Shown: positions 17,889 to 28,078 of the stretch, in pieces | Position numbering within the stretch: position 1 is the stretch's first letter | How the letters are laid out: each line of letters begins with the position of its first letter | Source of the DNA: Actinoallomurus bryophytorum | GTDB lineage: Bacteria; Actinomycetota; Actinomycetes; Streptosporangiales; Streptosporangiaceae | Direction of reading: 5' to 3' | Assembly: GCF_006716425.1 (NCBI RefSeq) | Contig: NZ_VFOZ01000001.1 | Coordinates: 7,068,001 to 7,132,000, forward strand | DNA length: 64,000 bases | Program-made: the position numbers and the translations under genes | The notes under the pieces: generated by a model | What the model saw: the letters and a program-made list of their open reading frames with translations, nothing else | What the model was told of the DNA's origin: nothing | The model's database searches: none

Positions 17889-18854
17889 TTAGACGTGTTG
17901 GTTCATCCAGGTGAGGATGGAGTCGATTATGCCGGGTTCGTCGAGGAGGGCTCCGCCGTGGGCGGATGAGCCGGGGACGGTTTGTACGGTGATGCCGTTG
18001 CTCGGCATGTCGTGGGCGGTCTCTTCGGCTGTTTCGAGGTCGGTGGAGTGGGTGACGGGGACGAAGTCGTTTTCGGAGTGGATGAGGTACATGGGGGCGT
18101 CGTCGGCGCCGGAGGCTCGGTTTTTGGCGACCATGTCTTTCCAGGTGTCCCAGCAGGATGGGTGCATGGTGGTGTCGAGGTCGTCGGGGTCGGGGTAGCA
18201 GCGGGCGAGGATCGCGGCGTTGTCGCGGAGTTTGCGTTCGGCCGCGGTGCTGTCTTCGTGGTTGCCGTCGTTCCATGCGCGATAGGGGGAGGCGACGGGG
18301 GAGAGGGCGACGATGCCTTTGACGCGGGCGCCGGCGGCGCCATAGGTGCCGACGACGGTGGCCAGGTGCCCGCCCGCTGAGGATCCCAGGACGATGATGC
18401 GGTTGGGGTCGATATCGAAGGTCGTGGCGTGGGCTTTGACGTAGTCGATGGCGGCCAGTGCGTCGGTGCGCTGGGCGGGCCATCCTGCGTCGAAGTCGAG
18501 GCGGTAGTCGGCGGAGAAGGCGGCGTAGCCGTGGTCGGTGAAGTAGCGGGACCAGGTGACCCAGCTGGTGTCTTCGTACCAGTAGCCGCCGTGCAGGATC
18601 ACGACGGCGGGCTGGGTGGTGCTGGAGCTGTACCAGTAGGCATCGAGTTTTTGCCGTACGTGGGAGCCGTAGGCGTAGCTCTGCTCGTTGCGTGTGGCCG
18701 CCTGGGTCTGTGGCGCCTGCTTGTGCGCGGTCGCTGGTGTCGGGGCTTGTGCTGCGCCCGGCCAGGCGATGGCCAGCAGGATCGCAGTGGTGGCCAGGGC
18801 GCTGGTGATGGTGCGTAGGAGTCGGCGCAACGGGTTTCCCTTCGCCTGATACAC
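17889..18854 (-). CDS. Secreted alpha/beta hydrolase (esterase/lipase, BD-FAE/carboxylesterase type)
   Basis: 321 residues. N-terminal Sec signal (about 10-36, TITSALATTAILLAIAWPGA followed by an A-rich cleavage region). Alpha/beta hydrolase core with oxyanion-hole motif HGGYW, nucleophile elbow GSSAGGH, Asp in HSENDFVPV and a C-terminal His in SSAHGG. It probably hydrolyses an extracellular ester. The downstream end lies toward the left att copy. It is divergent from the RHS gene and inside the tRNA-bounded islet, so it may be cargo. Confidence 0.82.
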   Translation of the reverse strand: MYQAKGNPLRRLLRTITSALATTAILLAIAWPGAAQAPTPATAHKQAPQTQAATRNEQSYAYGSHVRQKLDAYWYSSSTTQPAVVILHGGYWYEDTSWVTWSRYFTDHGYAAFSADYRLDFDAGWPAQRTDALAAIDYVKAHATTFDIDPNRIIVLGSSAGGHLATVVGTYGAAGARVKGIVALSPVASPYRAWNDGNHEDSTAAERKLRDNAAILARCYPDPDDLDTTMHPSCWDTWKDMVAKNRASGADDAPMYLIHSENDFVPVTHSTDLETAEETAHDMPSNGITVQTVPGSSAHGGALLDEPGIIDSILTWMNQHV

Positions 18855-19231
18855 GGCACGAGGTCGCCCGGATCGTCACCCGGAGTACAACATCCGGCAA
18901 GGTGACATAGATCACTCCCGGCTCGCGGTGACAACGATTCGATCGCTCCGCGGTAGCTGGCTTGGGGCTTTGACGGCCGTGAGCCTCGGCGTGAGGGAGA
19001 GCATGGATCGGCATGCTCAGGTCGCTGGGCGTGCCATTTTCGCTTTCCGTAGTCGCCCGGAGGTGCGCCCGGAGCAGTCGGCCGGCATGCGGGCTCGAGA
19101 ACGAAGCAAGTAGGAAACGTAAAGCGGAGGCCAAACCTGGACATTGTGCCGGTAAAGGTCGCGGTGTTACCTCTTGTGTTGATCACGAATACGCCTGCGG
19201 GGGCCGGCGTCTCGGCGCGCGGAGGTGGCTC
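18855..19231. other. Divergent intergenic region, hydrolase / RHS toxin
   Basis: 377 bp that must hold both promoters. The RHS frame is open back to 19013, but the ribosome site and signal sequence support the later start at 19232. No clear operator recognised. Confidence 0.45.
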
Positions 19232-22200
19232 GTGTCGTTTGGCCGGTCTCGTTGCCTGGTGGCGATCGTTGCGGCGGTCGCGGTGTTGGTGGCGTTGGTG
19301 GCGGTGCAGGTGCCCTCACCGGCGCGAGCTGATACGGCGGCGCGCGAGAAAGAGCCTGTGGTTCACGGTAAGGCGGTGACGGAGCGTTCGCCGTCACCGG
19401 ATCCGATCGACGCGTACACCTTGAATCCGGGGCAGGTGGCCAAGCGCAAGCCCACATTTCCGGGCGCGGGTACCGCTGAGGTGGATGTGAGCGGAGGGCA
19501 GCCGGCCCGGGTGGGGAGTCTGCCGGTGACCATTGCGGCCGCGCAGGGTGCGATGCGGGTGCAGGGTCAGACGTCGCAGAGTAAGGCCGCCTCGGCTAGG
19601 GCCGATGGGGAGGCCGTTCAGGATCCACCGCGCCGGGTTCGGATGGAGATGCTCGGCCAGGACTGGGTCAAAGCGGTGGGCGGAGTCGGATACGCGTTCC
19701 GGATCTCCCGCAGCGATGGGCTGGCCGCTGACGGGCCGGTGCGGGTGAGTCTGGATTATTCGGGGTTCCGGCACGCGTTCGCGGGTAACTTCGCCGACCG
19801 GCTGCAGCTGGTGCGGCTGCCCGGGTGCGCGGTCACCACTCCGGCCGAACCGCGTTGCAGCGCGGCGCCGCTGCAGGTCGAAAGTGTGGTCAATGATCTG
19901 AATCGTGGCGTGATCAGCGCGGATGTGGACACCGGAGCACCGGTCTCTGGCCTGACCACCGAAGCCGCCCAGCAGCGGGCCGCCGACGGCGAGGGTACGG
20001 GTGCGGTATACGCGCTGACGACCTCGGCCTCAGGATCGGCGGGTGACTACCGCGCCACCGATCTGAGCCCCTCCGGCAAATGGGCATCCGGGGGCGGGAC
20101 AGGGAGTTTCACCTACTCCTATCCCGTGCCGACCCCGCCCTCAGTAGGCGGTTCCGCACCGTCATTGGCGTTCTCCTACGACTCGGGATCGGTGGATGGC
20201 CGTACGGCCGGCACCAACACTCAGGCGTCCTGGGTGGGAATGGGCTGGGAGCTGGGTGTCGGGTACATCGAGCGTAAGTACCGCTCGTGCGCCGATGACG
20301 GGCACGACACGTGGGGTGATCTGTGCTGGGAGTCCCCGGATAAGCATGACGGCGAGTCGGGCACCAACGCCGCGGACGGCGCCTCGTATGTGATCTCGGT
20401 GGCCGGTCAGGGCGGGGAGATGGTCAAGACCGCAGGCGGGGATTACAAGGTCGTCGACCACCCCGAATGGCGGATCGAGCATCGCTTCGATGGCCATAAC
20501 GCCGATGAGACCCACGAGTGGTGGCGAATCACCCTTGGGGATGGCACCCAATACTGGATGGGCTACGGGGAGGGCCCGGGCGCGGACGGGGCCACGCGTT
20601 CGACGCATTCGAACTGGGTGGTGCCGGTCGTTGGGGACGATGCGGGGGAGCCGCACAACGACGTGGCTCCGGAGTCGAGGAATCAGACGTGGCGGTGGAA
20701 TCTCGACCGGGTCATCGACCGTAACGAGAACAGCCAGTACTACTACTGGGTGAATGAGGTCAATAACTATAAGCGGTTCGCCTCGGGCAACATTCACTCC
20801 TACGACCGCGGCGGCTATCTGGAGGACATGTACTACGGTTCGAACACGAACGCCGCGGATGACCAGCTCACCGGGTGGGTGCATTTCACGGTCGTGAACC
20901 GGTGTGTCGAGCGCACTGTAAAAGACGACCCCTACAACGACCCGTACTCGTCAGAGGTGTGTCCGGGGTTCAGTTCGAGCCCTGATTCTTATCCGGATGT
21001 CCCGGTCGATCAGATGTGCTCGTCCTCATCCTGCTCCAAGTACTCACCGACGTTTTTCTCGACGTACCGGCTGGATAAGATCACGACCTATACGCGAGCG
21101 CTGAACGACACCGGGGCGGCGGACTGGGACAACGTTTCGAAGATCTTCCTGCGGTTCAAATACGCCAACCCGACCGGGACCACCGACGCCGTGCTGTGGC
21201 TTGATCACATCCGTCTCGTCGGCGCGTTCGGCGATGACGTCGATGAGGTCGCCCTGCCGGTGGTCAACTTCAACGTCGAAGAACAGTGGAAGTGGAACCG
21301 CGTCGACTACAACGAATCCGCCGGCCAGGCCCGCATGTGGATGCCGCGGATCGGCACGGTGCTGAACGGTATGGGCGGGCAGATCAACGTCACGCTCGGC
21401 CGACAGAACCCCTGCCCAAACCCCGGCGACGCCGGCTTCACCACCTGGAAGAACAACAAAGAGAACAACTGGGACAACAACAAGGAAGACTGCTTCCCCT
21501 CCCGGTACAAACCCGAAGGCGGCGCCGAACAGCACGCCGCCTGGCACAAGTTCCTCCTCAAACGCGTCGATGAGGTCGACAACGTGACGGGTGCCGCTAC
21601 CAAGGTCACCCGGTATGAATACGACCTGTCCAAACCCGGATGGGGTCACAACCGCGACTACGAACAGCCGCAGACGGCCTGGGACTGGAACGACTGGCGC
21701 GGCTACGGAGCGGTCCGCACGATCGAGGGCAACGACACCGCCAACCCTGACGAACTGTCGGTGGCCACGACCACGTACTTTCAGGGGTTGGACAACGACC
21801 CCAACGACGACGGAACCCACAAGACGGCGGTCCGCACCGACTACGAGAGCATCGATCACACCGATCATCTGGCGTTGCGCGGCAACAAGGTCCAAGAGCG
21901 TCACTGGCGGATGACGAGCGCATGGGATGCTGATCCGGCCAACCGCACTTATGCCGAGATCGCCTCTCAGCGGTTCGACTGGGCGACCTACTACCGCGAC
22001 ACCTGGGATGGGCCCGGCGCGCACAACGCCTACCTGGCCCGCCAGACCGGCGCCTACGGCCGCACCAAACTCACTGACGGCACCTTCCGGCAGGTCGAAT
22101 CCCACACCCGCTACAGCGACTACTACGGCGCGCCCCTGCAGATTGATGACTACGGCGAACTAGGAGTCTCCGACAACACCTGCACCAAGTTCGGCTACGC

Positions 22201-25200
22201 CGTCCGCGACGACGCCGACTTCTACCTGTGGGACTTCACCGACAGCGCCGAAACCCGGGCCGGCGACGACTGCGATGCCACCGACACCCTGCTCTCCAAA
22301 ACGGTCACCTACTATGACGGCGCTACGAGCGCGGCGGCGAATGACGCCGGGATCCATGATGGGAACGCCACGCAGACACAAACGTGGGCGGACGCCTCCC
22401 ATTACTCTGTCAGCGATGCGACGTATGACGACTACGGCCGGGTGCTGACGGATTCGGCTCCGCACGACCCGGCCGCCACATCGGCGCAGATCGCTGCCCG
22501 GACCAGCACCACGACCTATTCCCCGGCGGTGAACTGGCCGCTGACGGTCGCCGAGACCCATCCGCTCGGCGGCACGACGACCACCTATCCCTCACGCGCC
22601 GATGGGCAACCGAACCAGACGATCGATGTCAACGGCAAGACCGCCACGCTCGCCTACGACGACATCCGGCGCATCACCTCCGTGACCCTGCCGGGCGATG
22701 CGGCCCACACCCCGTCGTACCAGTTCGCTTACCTGATACCGGGGCAGGCCGGCGGGTCCCAGCCGACTGGGCCGATGCGCGTGAGCACCTCACAGCTCCA
22801 GGACGGCACCACCTACCTGACCAGCTACGCCTACAACGACGGGCTCGGCCGGGTGCGCCAGACCCAGGAAAAGGGCACGAGTTCCAGCCGGTCGCTGGTG
22901 TCGACCGTCTACGACTCCCGGGGCCTGGTGTTCGGAACCTCACTGCCGTACCAGGACGACACCGGTGCCGCCGGGGCGGGCATGGTCGCGGTGGACTACG
23001 CGCAGATCCCGTCGTTCACCGCCACCGACTACGACCCGATGCAACGCCCCGTGGATGTGAAGGCCTATCGCAACGGGACGATGTGGCGGCACACCACCAC
23101 CGCATACGCAGGGGACTCCTACACCGTCACTCCGCCTCAGGGCTCACAGCGCACGTACTGGACGGATGTGGCCGGGAATACGACGAAGGTCCGGGAGTTC
23201 GGGTCCGATGGCGCCACCTACGACACCTCCTACACCTACGACAAGGTCGGGAACCTGACCGGAATCACCGACGCGTCGGGGAACGTCACCGGCTACTCCT
23301 ATGATCTGCTGGATCGCCGGATCAGCGAGAACGACCCTGATTCCGGGTCCGCGACGACGACCTATGACCTGGCCGGGCGGATGAAGTCCGCCACGGACCC
23401 GCGCGGGCAGAAGATCACTTACTCCTACGACAGCTTGGACCGCCAAACCGACGTCTGGGCCGGGGAGGAGAACACCGGCACCCGGCTCGCCGCGTTCACC
23501 TACGACACCCTCGCCAAAGGCCAGCTCACCTCCGCCACCCGCTACTCGGACGGGAACGCCTACACCAGCCAGATCCTCGGCTACGACGACGGATACCGGC
23601 CCACCGGCAAACGCATCACCATCCCCGGCAGCGAAGGCGCCCTGGCCAACACCTACGACTACGCCTACACCTACACCACCGGCGGCGCACCCGCCTCGAT
23701 CACCTACCCGGGTGCCGGAGGACTGCCCGCCGAGAAGGTGACCACCACTTACAACGACCTCGGCCTACCAAACACGCTGACCAGCGACTGGTCCGACGGC
23801 TACACCTACGTCAAATCCACGGCCTACAACATCGGCGCTCGCAACATCGCTGGCCGCTCCTATGGCCCGGCCGGGGGCATCACCCGCGCCTACGACTACA
23901 CCTGGGACCGGTACCTGCCCAAAACTCTCACCACCACTTCCGGCGCGGACACGCCCACCCCGACCACGGTCCAAGACGACGGCTACAGCTACGACCTGAA
24001 CGACAATCTCACCGATCTGGTCGATCGCACCACCGTGGTGGGCGGGGTGGCCAAACCGCAGCACCAGTGCTTTGGCTATGACGGCTGGGACCGGCTGAAG
24101 GATGCCTGGACCACCACCAACACCTGCTCAACCGGCTCGAGTGCCGCCAACAACGAAGGCCCCGATCCGTACAAGCAGGCGTGGACCTACGACCGGCTCG
24201 GCAACATCAAGACCTTCGCCGACGACGGGGTCACCAAGACCTACTTCTACGCCACACCAGGCGCCGGCGTCGCCCACCCCAACGCCCAGACCTCCATCAC
24301 CACCAGCACGGGCGGAGCCGACACCTACACCTACGATGCCGCCGGTAACCAGAAAACCCGCACCATCGGCGGTGTCAGCACTGGCCTGGAGTGGAACGAA
24401 CTCGCTCAACTGTCCAAGACCACCACCGGCGGTCAGGCCACCAGCTACATCTACGACACCGACGGCAACCGGCTGCTCCGCAAAGACCCCACCAGCACCA
24501 CCTTGTACCTGGACGGGATGGAACTGCAGGCCACCGGAAGCACGGTGACCGCCACCCGCTACTACACCTCCGGTGATGCCACCGTCGCCCTCCGCAAGAC
24601 CGGCGATGCCGCCCCGACCTGGCTGTTGGCCGACACCCAAGGCTCCGCGCAAATCGCCATCGAGGGCTGGACCGGCGCCGCCCACCGGCAGCGCTACACC
24701 CCCTACGGAGCCCACCGCGGCGACCGCGACGACATCACCGCCACCGAACACGGATTCCTGAATCACGTCGAAGACTCAGGAACCGGGCTCGACCAGATCG
24801 GCGCCCGCTACTACGACCCCACCGCCGCGCGCTTCATCAGCCCCGACCCACTCCAAAAACTCGACGACCCACAACAACGCAACCCCTACAGCTACGCCCG
24901 TAACAACCCCGCCACATTCAGCGACCCCACCGGGCTGATACCCCAGATAATCAACCCCTGTTCATACCTCGACTGTTCCGGCCTTCCGTCCGGCAAACCC
25001 CCCACACCCAAAGGCAGCGGCGGTAGCAGTAGTAACGACGACGCGGCGGCGGCTGCAGCCGCCGCGGCAAAGGCAAAACTCGCCGCAGCGAAAGCCCAGA
25101 TCCGCAACGCCGCCATGGGCCTGCTCCGAATCCTTTCGGAAGAACTCGGCATCACCGACGGCTTCAACTGCTTCGTACACGGAGACACGGGAGCCTGCGT

Positions 25201-26128
25201 CAATACCGCCATCAACGTTCTCAGCTCCTCGGTCGGCGGCCTCATCGGTAAAGTTCTGGCAAAATACGGTGCGCCATGGAGGTTGGCGAAAGGATTTAAG
25301 CTTGGCAAACGTCTCTGGGGGCTGGCCAGCGAACTATTCACCAGCGTCAAAGAATTCATCAAAGCCAGTAAAGCATTCAAACTACTCAGACGCGCATGTA
25401 ACAGTTTCGTCGCCGGAACCCAGGTACGCCTCGCCAACGGCAAACACAAACCAATCGAAAAAATCAAACCAGGCGACAAGGTTCTGGCGACCGACCCCAA
25501 AACAGGGAAAACTCGTCCCGAGCCCGTCCTGGCGGCATTCGGTGGAACCAACTACACCGGCCTCATCAAGATCACTATCGACACGGACGGTAAACGAGGC
25601 CATCACACCGGCATCATCATCGCCACCGAACACCACAAGTTCTGGGACCCGGCTCGCCACGCCTGGACCCGCGCGGACCAACTCGCCCCCCGGACAGCGC
25701 TTCGAACCCCCTCCGGTGGGCCAGTTCAAGTTGTAGCGGCAACCCGCTACCCTAGCCATCCAGTAGTACGCGACCTTACCATCGCCAAGCTTCACACCTT
25801 CTACGTGGAAGTAGGGGCGACACCGGTCCTCGTCCACAATGAACTTTGTGGGACCGATGCCGATGCGCTGCAGCATTGGGATAGAGGTAGATCGCGGACC
25901 GTTGAAGACTCCGCCAACTATCACCTTGATAAGCATGGAAAGGGAAGAAGTTTTGCGGAGTATACCCAAGAAGCCAAATCTCTCTGGGATCGTACACCGC
26001 AGGATTCCCCGAACCGTGTTCCGTGGAAGCTATGGGATGGTCGGGAGGGAATCAAGATCAGAGGTGGATTGCGTGGAGGTGAAGGGATCTATACTCCAGA
26101 TGGGAAAATTGTGACCTGGCATGACTAA
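19232..26128 (+). CDS. Secreted RHS/YD-repeat polymorphic toxin with Hint pretoxin domain
   Basis: 2298 residues from GTG with GGAGGT 5 nt upstream. Order: export signal/anchor (about 5-33, IVAAVAVLVALVAVQVPSPA); SpvB-like beta-rich N-terminus (SLAFSYDSGSVDG); many YD repeats (YTYDKVGNLTGI, YSYDLLDRR, YTYDAAGNQ); RHS core DQIGARYYDPTAARFISPDP; an Ala-rich linker; pretoxin region; Hint autoprotease (Cys in CNSFVAGTQVRLANG at 25397, ATEHHKFWD, VLVHNE at about 25,840); and a 95-residue toxin tip. The tip (YHLDKHGKGRSFAEYT ... IYTPDGKIVTWHD) resembles BECR-fold RNase toxins; this is pattern similarity only. Codon use becomes less GC-rich toward the tip, consistent with tip exchange. Confidence 0.88.
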   Translation: MSFGRSRCLVAIVAAVAVLVALVAVQVPSPARADTAAREKEPVVHGKAVTERSPSPDPIDAYTLNPGQVAKRKPTFPGAGTAEVDVSGGQPARVGSLPVTIAAAQGAMRVQGQTSQSKAASARADGEAVQDPPRRVRMEMLGQDWVKAVGGVGYAFRISRSDGLAADGPVRVSLDYSGFRHAFAGNFADRLQLVRLPGCAVTTPAEPRCSAAPLQVESVVNDLNRGVISADVDTGAPVSGLTTEAAQQRAADGEGTGAVYALTTSASGSAGDYRATDLSPSGKWASGGGTGSFTYSYPVPTPPSVGGSAPSLAFSYDSGSVDGRTAGTNTQASWVGMGWELGVGYIERKYRSCADDGHDTWGDLCWESPDKHDGESGTNAADGASYVISVAGQGGEMVKTAGGDYKVVDHPEWRIEHRFDGHNADETHEWWRITLGDGTQYWMGYGEGPGADGATRSTHSNWVVPVVGDDAGEPHNDVAPESRNQTWRWNLDRVIDRNENSQYYYWVNEVNNYKRFASGNIHSYDRGGYLEDMYYGSNTNAADDQLTGWVHFTVVNRCVERTVKDDPYNDPYSSEVCPGFSSSPDSYPDVPVDQMCSSSSCSKYSPTFFSTYRLDKITTYTRALNDTGAADWDNVSKIFLRFKYANPTGTTDAVLWLDHIRLVGAFGDDVDEVALPVVNFNVEEQWKWNRVDYNESAGQARMWMPRIGTVLNGMGGQINVTLGRQNPCPNPGDAGFTTWKNNKENNWDNNKEDCFPSRYKPEGGAEQHAAWHKFLLKRVDEVDNVTGAATKVTRYEYDLSKPGWGHNRDYEQPQTAWDWNDWRGYGAVRTIEGNDTANPDELSVATTTYFQGLDNDPNDDGTHKTAVRTDYESIDHTDHLALRGNKVQERHWRMTSAWDADPANRTYAEIASQRFDWATYYRDTWDGPGAHNAYLARQTGAYGRTKLTDGTFRQVESHTRYSDYYGAPLQIDDYGELGVSDNTCTKFGYAVRDDADFYLWDFTDSAETRAGDDCDATDTLLSKTVTYYDGATSAAANDAGIHDGNATQTQTWADASHYSVSDATYDDYGRVLTDSAPHDPAATSAQIAARTSTTTYSPAVNWPLTVAETHPLGGTTTTYPSRADGQPNQTIDVNGKTATLAYDDIRRITSVTLPGDAAHTPSYQFAYLIPGQAGGSQPTGPMRVSTSQLQDGTTYLTSYAYNDGLGRVRQTQEKGTSSSRSLVSTVYDSRGLVFGTSLPYQDDTGAAGAGMVAVDYAQIPSFTATDYDPMQRPVDVKAYRNGTMWRHTTTAYAGDSYTVTPPQGSQRTYWTDVAGNTTKVREFGSDGATYDTSYTYDKVGNLTGITDASGNVTGYSYDLLDRRISENDPDSGSATTTYDLAGRMKSATDPRGQKITYSYDSLDRQTDVWAGEENTGTRLAAFTYDTLAKGQLTSATRYSDGNAYTSQILGYDDGYRPTGKRITIPGSEGALANTYDYAYTYTTGGAPASITYPGAGGLPAEKVTTTYNDLGLPNTLTSDWSDGYTYVKSTAYNIGARNIAGRSYGPAGGITRAYDYTWDRYLPKTLTTTSGADTPTPTTVQDDGYSYDLNDNLTDLVDRTTVVGGVAKPQHQCFGYDGWDRLKDAWTTTNTCSTGSSAANNEGPDPYKQAWTYDRLGNIKTFADDGVTKTYFYATPGAGVAHPNAQTSITTSTGGADTYTYDAAGNQKTRTIGGVSTGLEWNELAQLSKTTTGGQATSYIYDTDGNRLLRKDPTSTTLYLDGMELQATGSTVTATRYYTSGDATVALRKTGDAAPTWLLADTQGSAQIAIEGWTGAAHRQRYTPYGAHRGDRDDITATEHGFLNHVEDSGTGLDQIGARYYDPTAARFISPDPLQKLDDPQQRNPYSYARNNPATFSDPTGLIPQIINPCSYLDCSGLPSGKPPTPKGSGGSSSNDDAAAAAAAAAKAKLAAAKAQIRNAAMGLLRILSEELGITDGFNCFVHGDTGACVNTAINVLSSSVGGLIGKVLAKYGAPWRLAKGFKLGKRLWGLASELFTSVKEFIKASKAFKLLRRACNSFVAGTQVRLANGKHKPIEKIKPGDKVLATDPKTGKTRPEPVLAAFGGTNYTGLIKITIDTDGKRGHHTGIIIATEHHKFWDPARHAWTRADQLAPRTALRTPSGGPVQVVAATRYPSHPVVRDLTIAKLHTFYVEVGATPVLVHNELCGTDADALQHWDRGRSRTVEDSANYHLDKHGKGRSFAEYTQEAKSLWDRTPQDSPNRVPWKLWDGREGIKIRGGLRGGEGIYTPDGKIVTWHD

Positions 26129-26459
26129 TACTTCCGCCTTTGGGCGTGCCTGGCTAGCGTTTCGTGCTATGCCATATCCAGACTATCCACTACTGGAGGA
26201 GCTGAAAGACTGGAATTCTGAGCTTCTTACCATAGATGGCGATATTGCCGGATGGGCCTCGCGTGTTTACAGTCGCGATATATCCCCGCGAGAAATATCA
26301 GATCTAGATGAAATTATAGTCAAAGTAGATGAGTTGCGACGATCGCTCAATTTTGTGCACCCTAAAACAACTCAGGATGTTCAACTCGTTGGCGAGTATC
26401 GTACTTATGTTGAGGCGCTTTTTTTGGTGGTTGAAGAACTCAAGAGGCTTGCTAGGTAA
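26121..26459 (+). CDS. Candidate immunity protein to the RHS toxin
   Basis: 112-residue acidic, helical cytoplasmic protein (YPLLEELKDWNSELLTIDGD ... DLDEIIVKVDELRRSLNFVH). The ATG lies 8 bp inside the toxin stop (ATGACTAA), so translation is coupled. It sits where immunity genes of polymorphic toxins sit and is notably AT-richer than its surroundings. No family recognised; the role is inferred from position. Confidence 0.7.
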   Translation: MTNTSAFGRAWLAFRAMPYPDYPLLEELKDWNSELLTIDGDIAGWASRVYSRDISPREISDLDEIIVKVDELRRSLNFVHPKTTQDVQLVGEYRTYVEALFLVVEELKRLAR

Positions 26460-26518
26460 GCCTCGAAGCGGTTTACGCAAGCCAGCGCTGCGCTTGCCGA
26501 AAACCTCATCCGTGCTGC

Positions 26519-26627
26519 TCAGGCGGCATGCTTGTACTCGTGGAGGATTCCACCCAGACATTGGTGCCGCCGTATTTCCAGATCCGAGATCTGGTCTGGG
26601 TCGGTGATTGGCGGTGGCGGCGGACGG
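26519..26627 (-). pseudogene. C-terminal tail of an IS3/IS481-type transposase
   Basis: About 35 codons reading ITDPDQISDLEIRRHQCLGG then ILHEYKHAA and stop, the tail of integrase-core transposases; compare ILGGLINEYSQVA at the end of the intact neighbour. It is truncated exactly at the left end of the IS at 26628. Confidence 0.6.
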
Positions 26628-27804
26628 TGTGGGGCTCGAAAACTCTGATTCCGCTACGCGACCTGCGAGTATTCGTTGATCAGGCCGCCGAGGATCTTCT
26701 GGCGGGTGACGCGTGCGGGTTGGATGTCGACCACGCAGGGGCGAGGTTCTGGTGCGATTTGTCGGAGCGATCGGTGGGGGCGGTGCTGGTTGTAATGCCG
26801 GCTGTATTCGGTGAGCACGGCCCGCAGGTGGCGTTCGCCGAAGATCAGCATTCGGTCGGTGCATTCGCGGCGGGCGGTGCCCACCCAGCGTTCGGCGATC
26901 GCGTTCGCCCGCGGTGCTTGCGGCGGCGTCTTGATGATTTTGATGCCGGCCGAGGTGAACACGTCATCGAAGCTGGCGGTGAACTTGGCGTCCCGGTCGC
27001 GGATGAGGAACCGCAGCCGGATAGCACGCTCGTCCAGGTCCATGAGTAGATTCCGGGCTTGTTGAATCACCCACGCGCCGTTCGGGTTGGTCGTGAGGCC
27101 GGCGAGGTGGACTCGGCGGCTGGCGATTTCGATGAAGAACAACACGTAGATCCTTTTGAGGAACACCGTGTCGACCGTGAAGAAATCACAGGCCAGCATG
27201 CTCTTGGCCTGTGCGGAGAGAAACTGAGTCCAGGTCGGGCCGGTCCGGCGAGGTGCTGGATCGATCCCGGCTCGCTTCAAGATCAGCCACACGGTACTGG
27301 GGGCGACCTTGTAACCCAGTCCGAGGAGTTCTCCGTGGATGCGGCGATGCCCCCAGCAGGGATTCTCGGTCGCCAGCTGCAGAACCAGCGCCCGGATCTC
27401 GGCGGCTACCGGCGGTCGCCCACCATGACGAGGCGGGTAGGTCCACTTTCGCCGGACCGCATCTCTGTGCCAGCGCAGGAGCGTTGCCGGTGTCACAAAG
27501 AACGTCGGCCAGCGTGCGCGGGACAGTAACCGGGACAGCAACGCGAGCACGGCCCGATCGGCTGGCTCGGTCCTGACCTTGCCGACCTGCCGGCGCAGCA
27601 CTGCAAGCTGATGGCGAAGAACCAGGATCTCCACCTCTTTGTCGACGTCGGCGCGAAACCCCAGAATCACGAATTGAGCGAACCGGATGATCGACTTGTA
27701 TAGGAATGAGGCCAGCACAAGCGCTGATCCTCCCGTACGGGCTGTAATGATCGTGCGGTAACGCCGCAGGTCGCCAGCCTTGATCGAAGTTTTCGAGCCC
27801 CACA
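26628..27804. mobile_element. Insertion sequence with perfect 17-bp terminal inverted repeats
   Basis: Left end TGTGGGGCTCGAAAACT (26628-26644) and right end AGTTTTCGAGCCCCACA (27788-27804) are perfect inverted repeats. They begin TG and end CA, enclosing one transposase gene that stops 10 bp inside the left end. Element length 1177 bp. No obvious target duplication (left flank ...GACGG, right flank GGACC...). Confidence 0.8.
26654..27718 (-). CDS. Integrase-core (DDE, rve) transposase
   Basis: About 354 residues with the DDE catalytic core: first Asp in MLACDFFTVDTVFLKR, second in RFLIRDRDAKFTASFDD, Glu in ANAIAERWVGTARRECTDR. An HTH region lies upstream (WGHRRIHGELLGLGYKVAPS). GTG at 27718 is a plausible start inside the element; the frame stays open upstream across the inverted repeat, so the true start is uncertain. 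Single-frame, so no programmed frameshift is needed. Confidence 0.8.
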   Translation of the reverse strand: MLASFLYKSIIRFAQFVILGFRADVDKEVEILVLRHQLAVLRRQVGKVRTEPADRAVLALLSRLLSRARWPTFFVTPATLLRWHRDAVRRKWTYPPRHGGRPPVAAEIRALVLQLATENPCWGHRRIHGELLGLGYKVAPSTVWLILKRAGIDPAPRRTGPTWTQFLSAQAKSMLACDFFTVDTVFLKRIYVLFFIEIASRRVHLAGLTTNPNGAWVIQQARNLLMDLDERAIRLRFLIRDRDAKFTASFDDVFTSAGIKIIKTPPQAPRANAIAERWVGTARRECTDRMLIFGERHLRAVLTEYSRHYNQHRPHRSLRQIAPEPRPCVVDIQPARVTRQKILGGLINEYSQVA

Positions 27805-28030
27805 GGACCAAACTCACCCAGTGAACGCGTCCGGGCATGACCGCAACCCATGCACGCAGCCGAGAGATCCTGGGCCGGGAGCAGCTGCTCCCGGTGACCA
27901 CAAACCCACGAATGGGTTGTGTCCCGGGCCCCGTGGAGCAGTCTGCTCCCGATTTGCTCCCGACCGTGCGCCGAACTGCACCGAAACGACGAATCCCCAG
28001 ACCAGACACACGGTCTGACCTGGGGAGATG

Positions 28031-28078
28031 TGGTGGGCGATACTGGGATTGAACCAGTGACCTCTACCGTGTCAAGGT
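28031..28078. repeat. att copy inside intact tRNA-Val(GAC)
   Basis: Right-hand partner of the 48-bp repeat at 17263-17310; here the sequence continues into the complete tRNA, so this is the reconstituted tRNA end of the integration site. Confidence 0.85.

Noticed and set aside
26654-28009. Transposase starting outside the IS
   Set aside because: The open frame runs past the right inverted repeat, but homology begins inside; the external part is probably chance readthrough.
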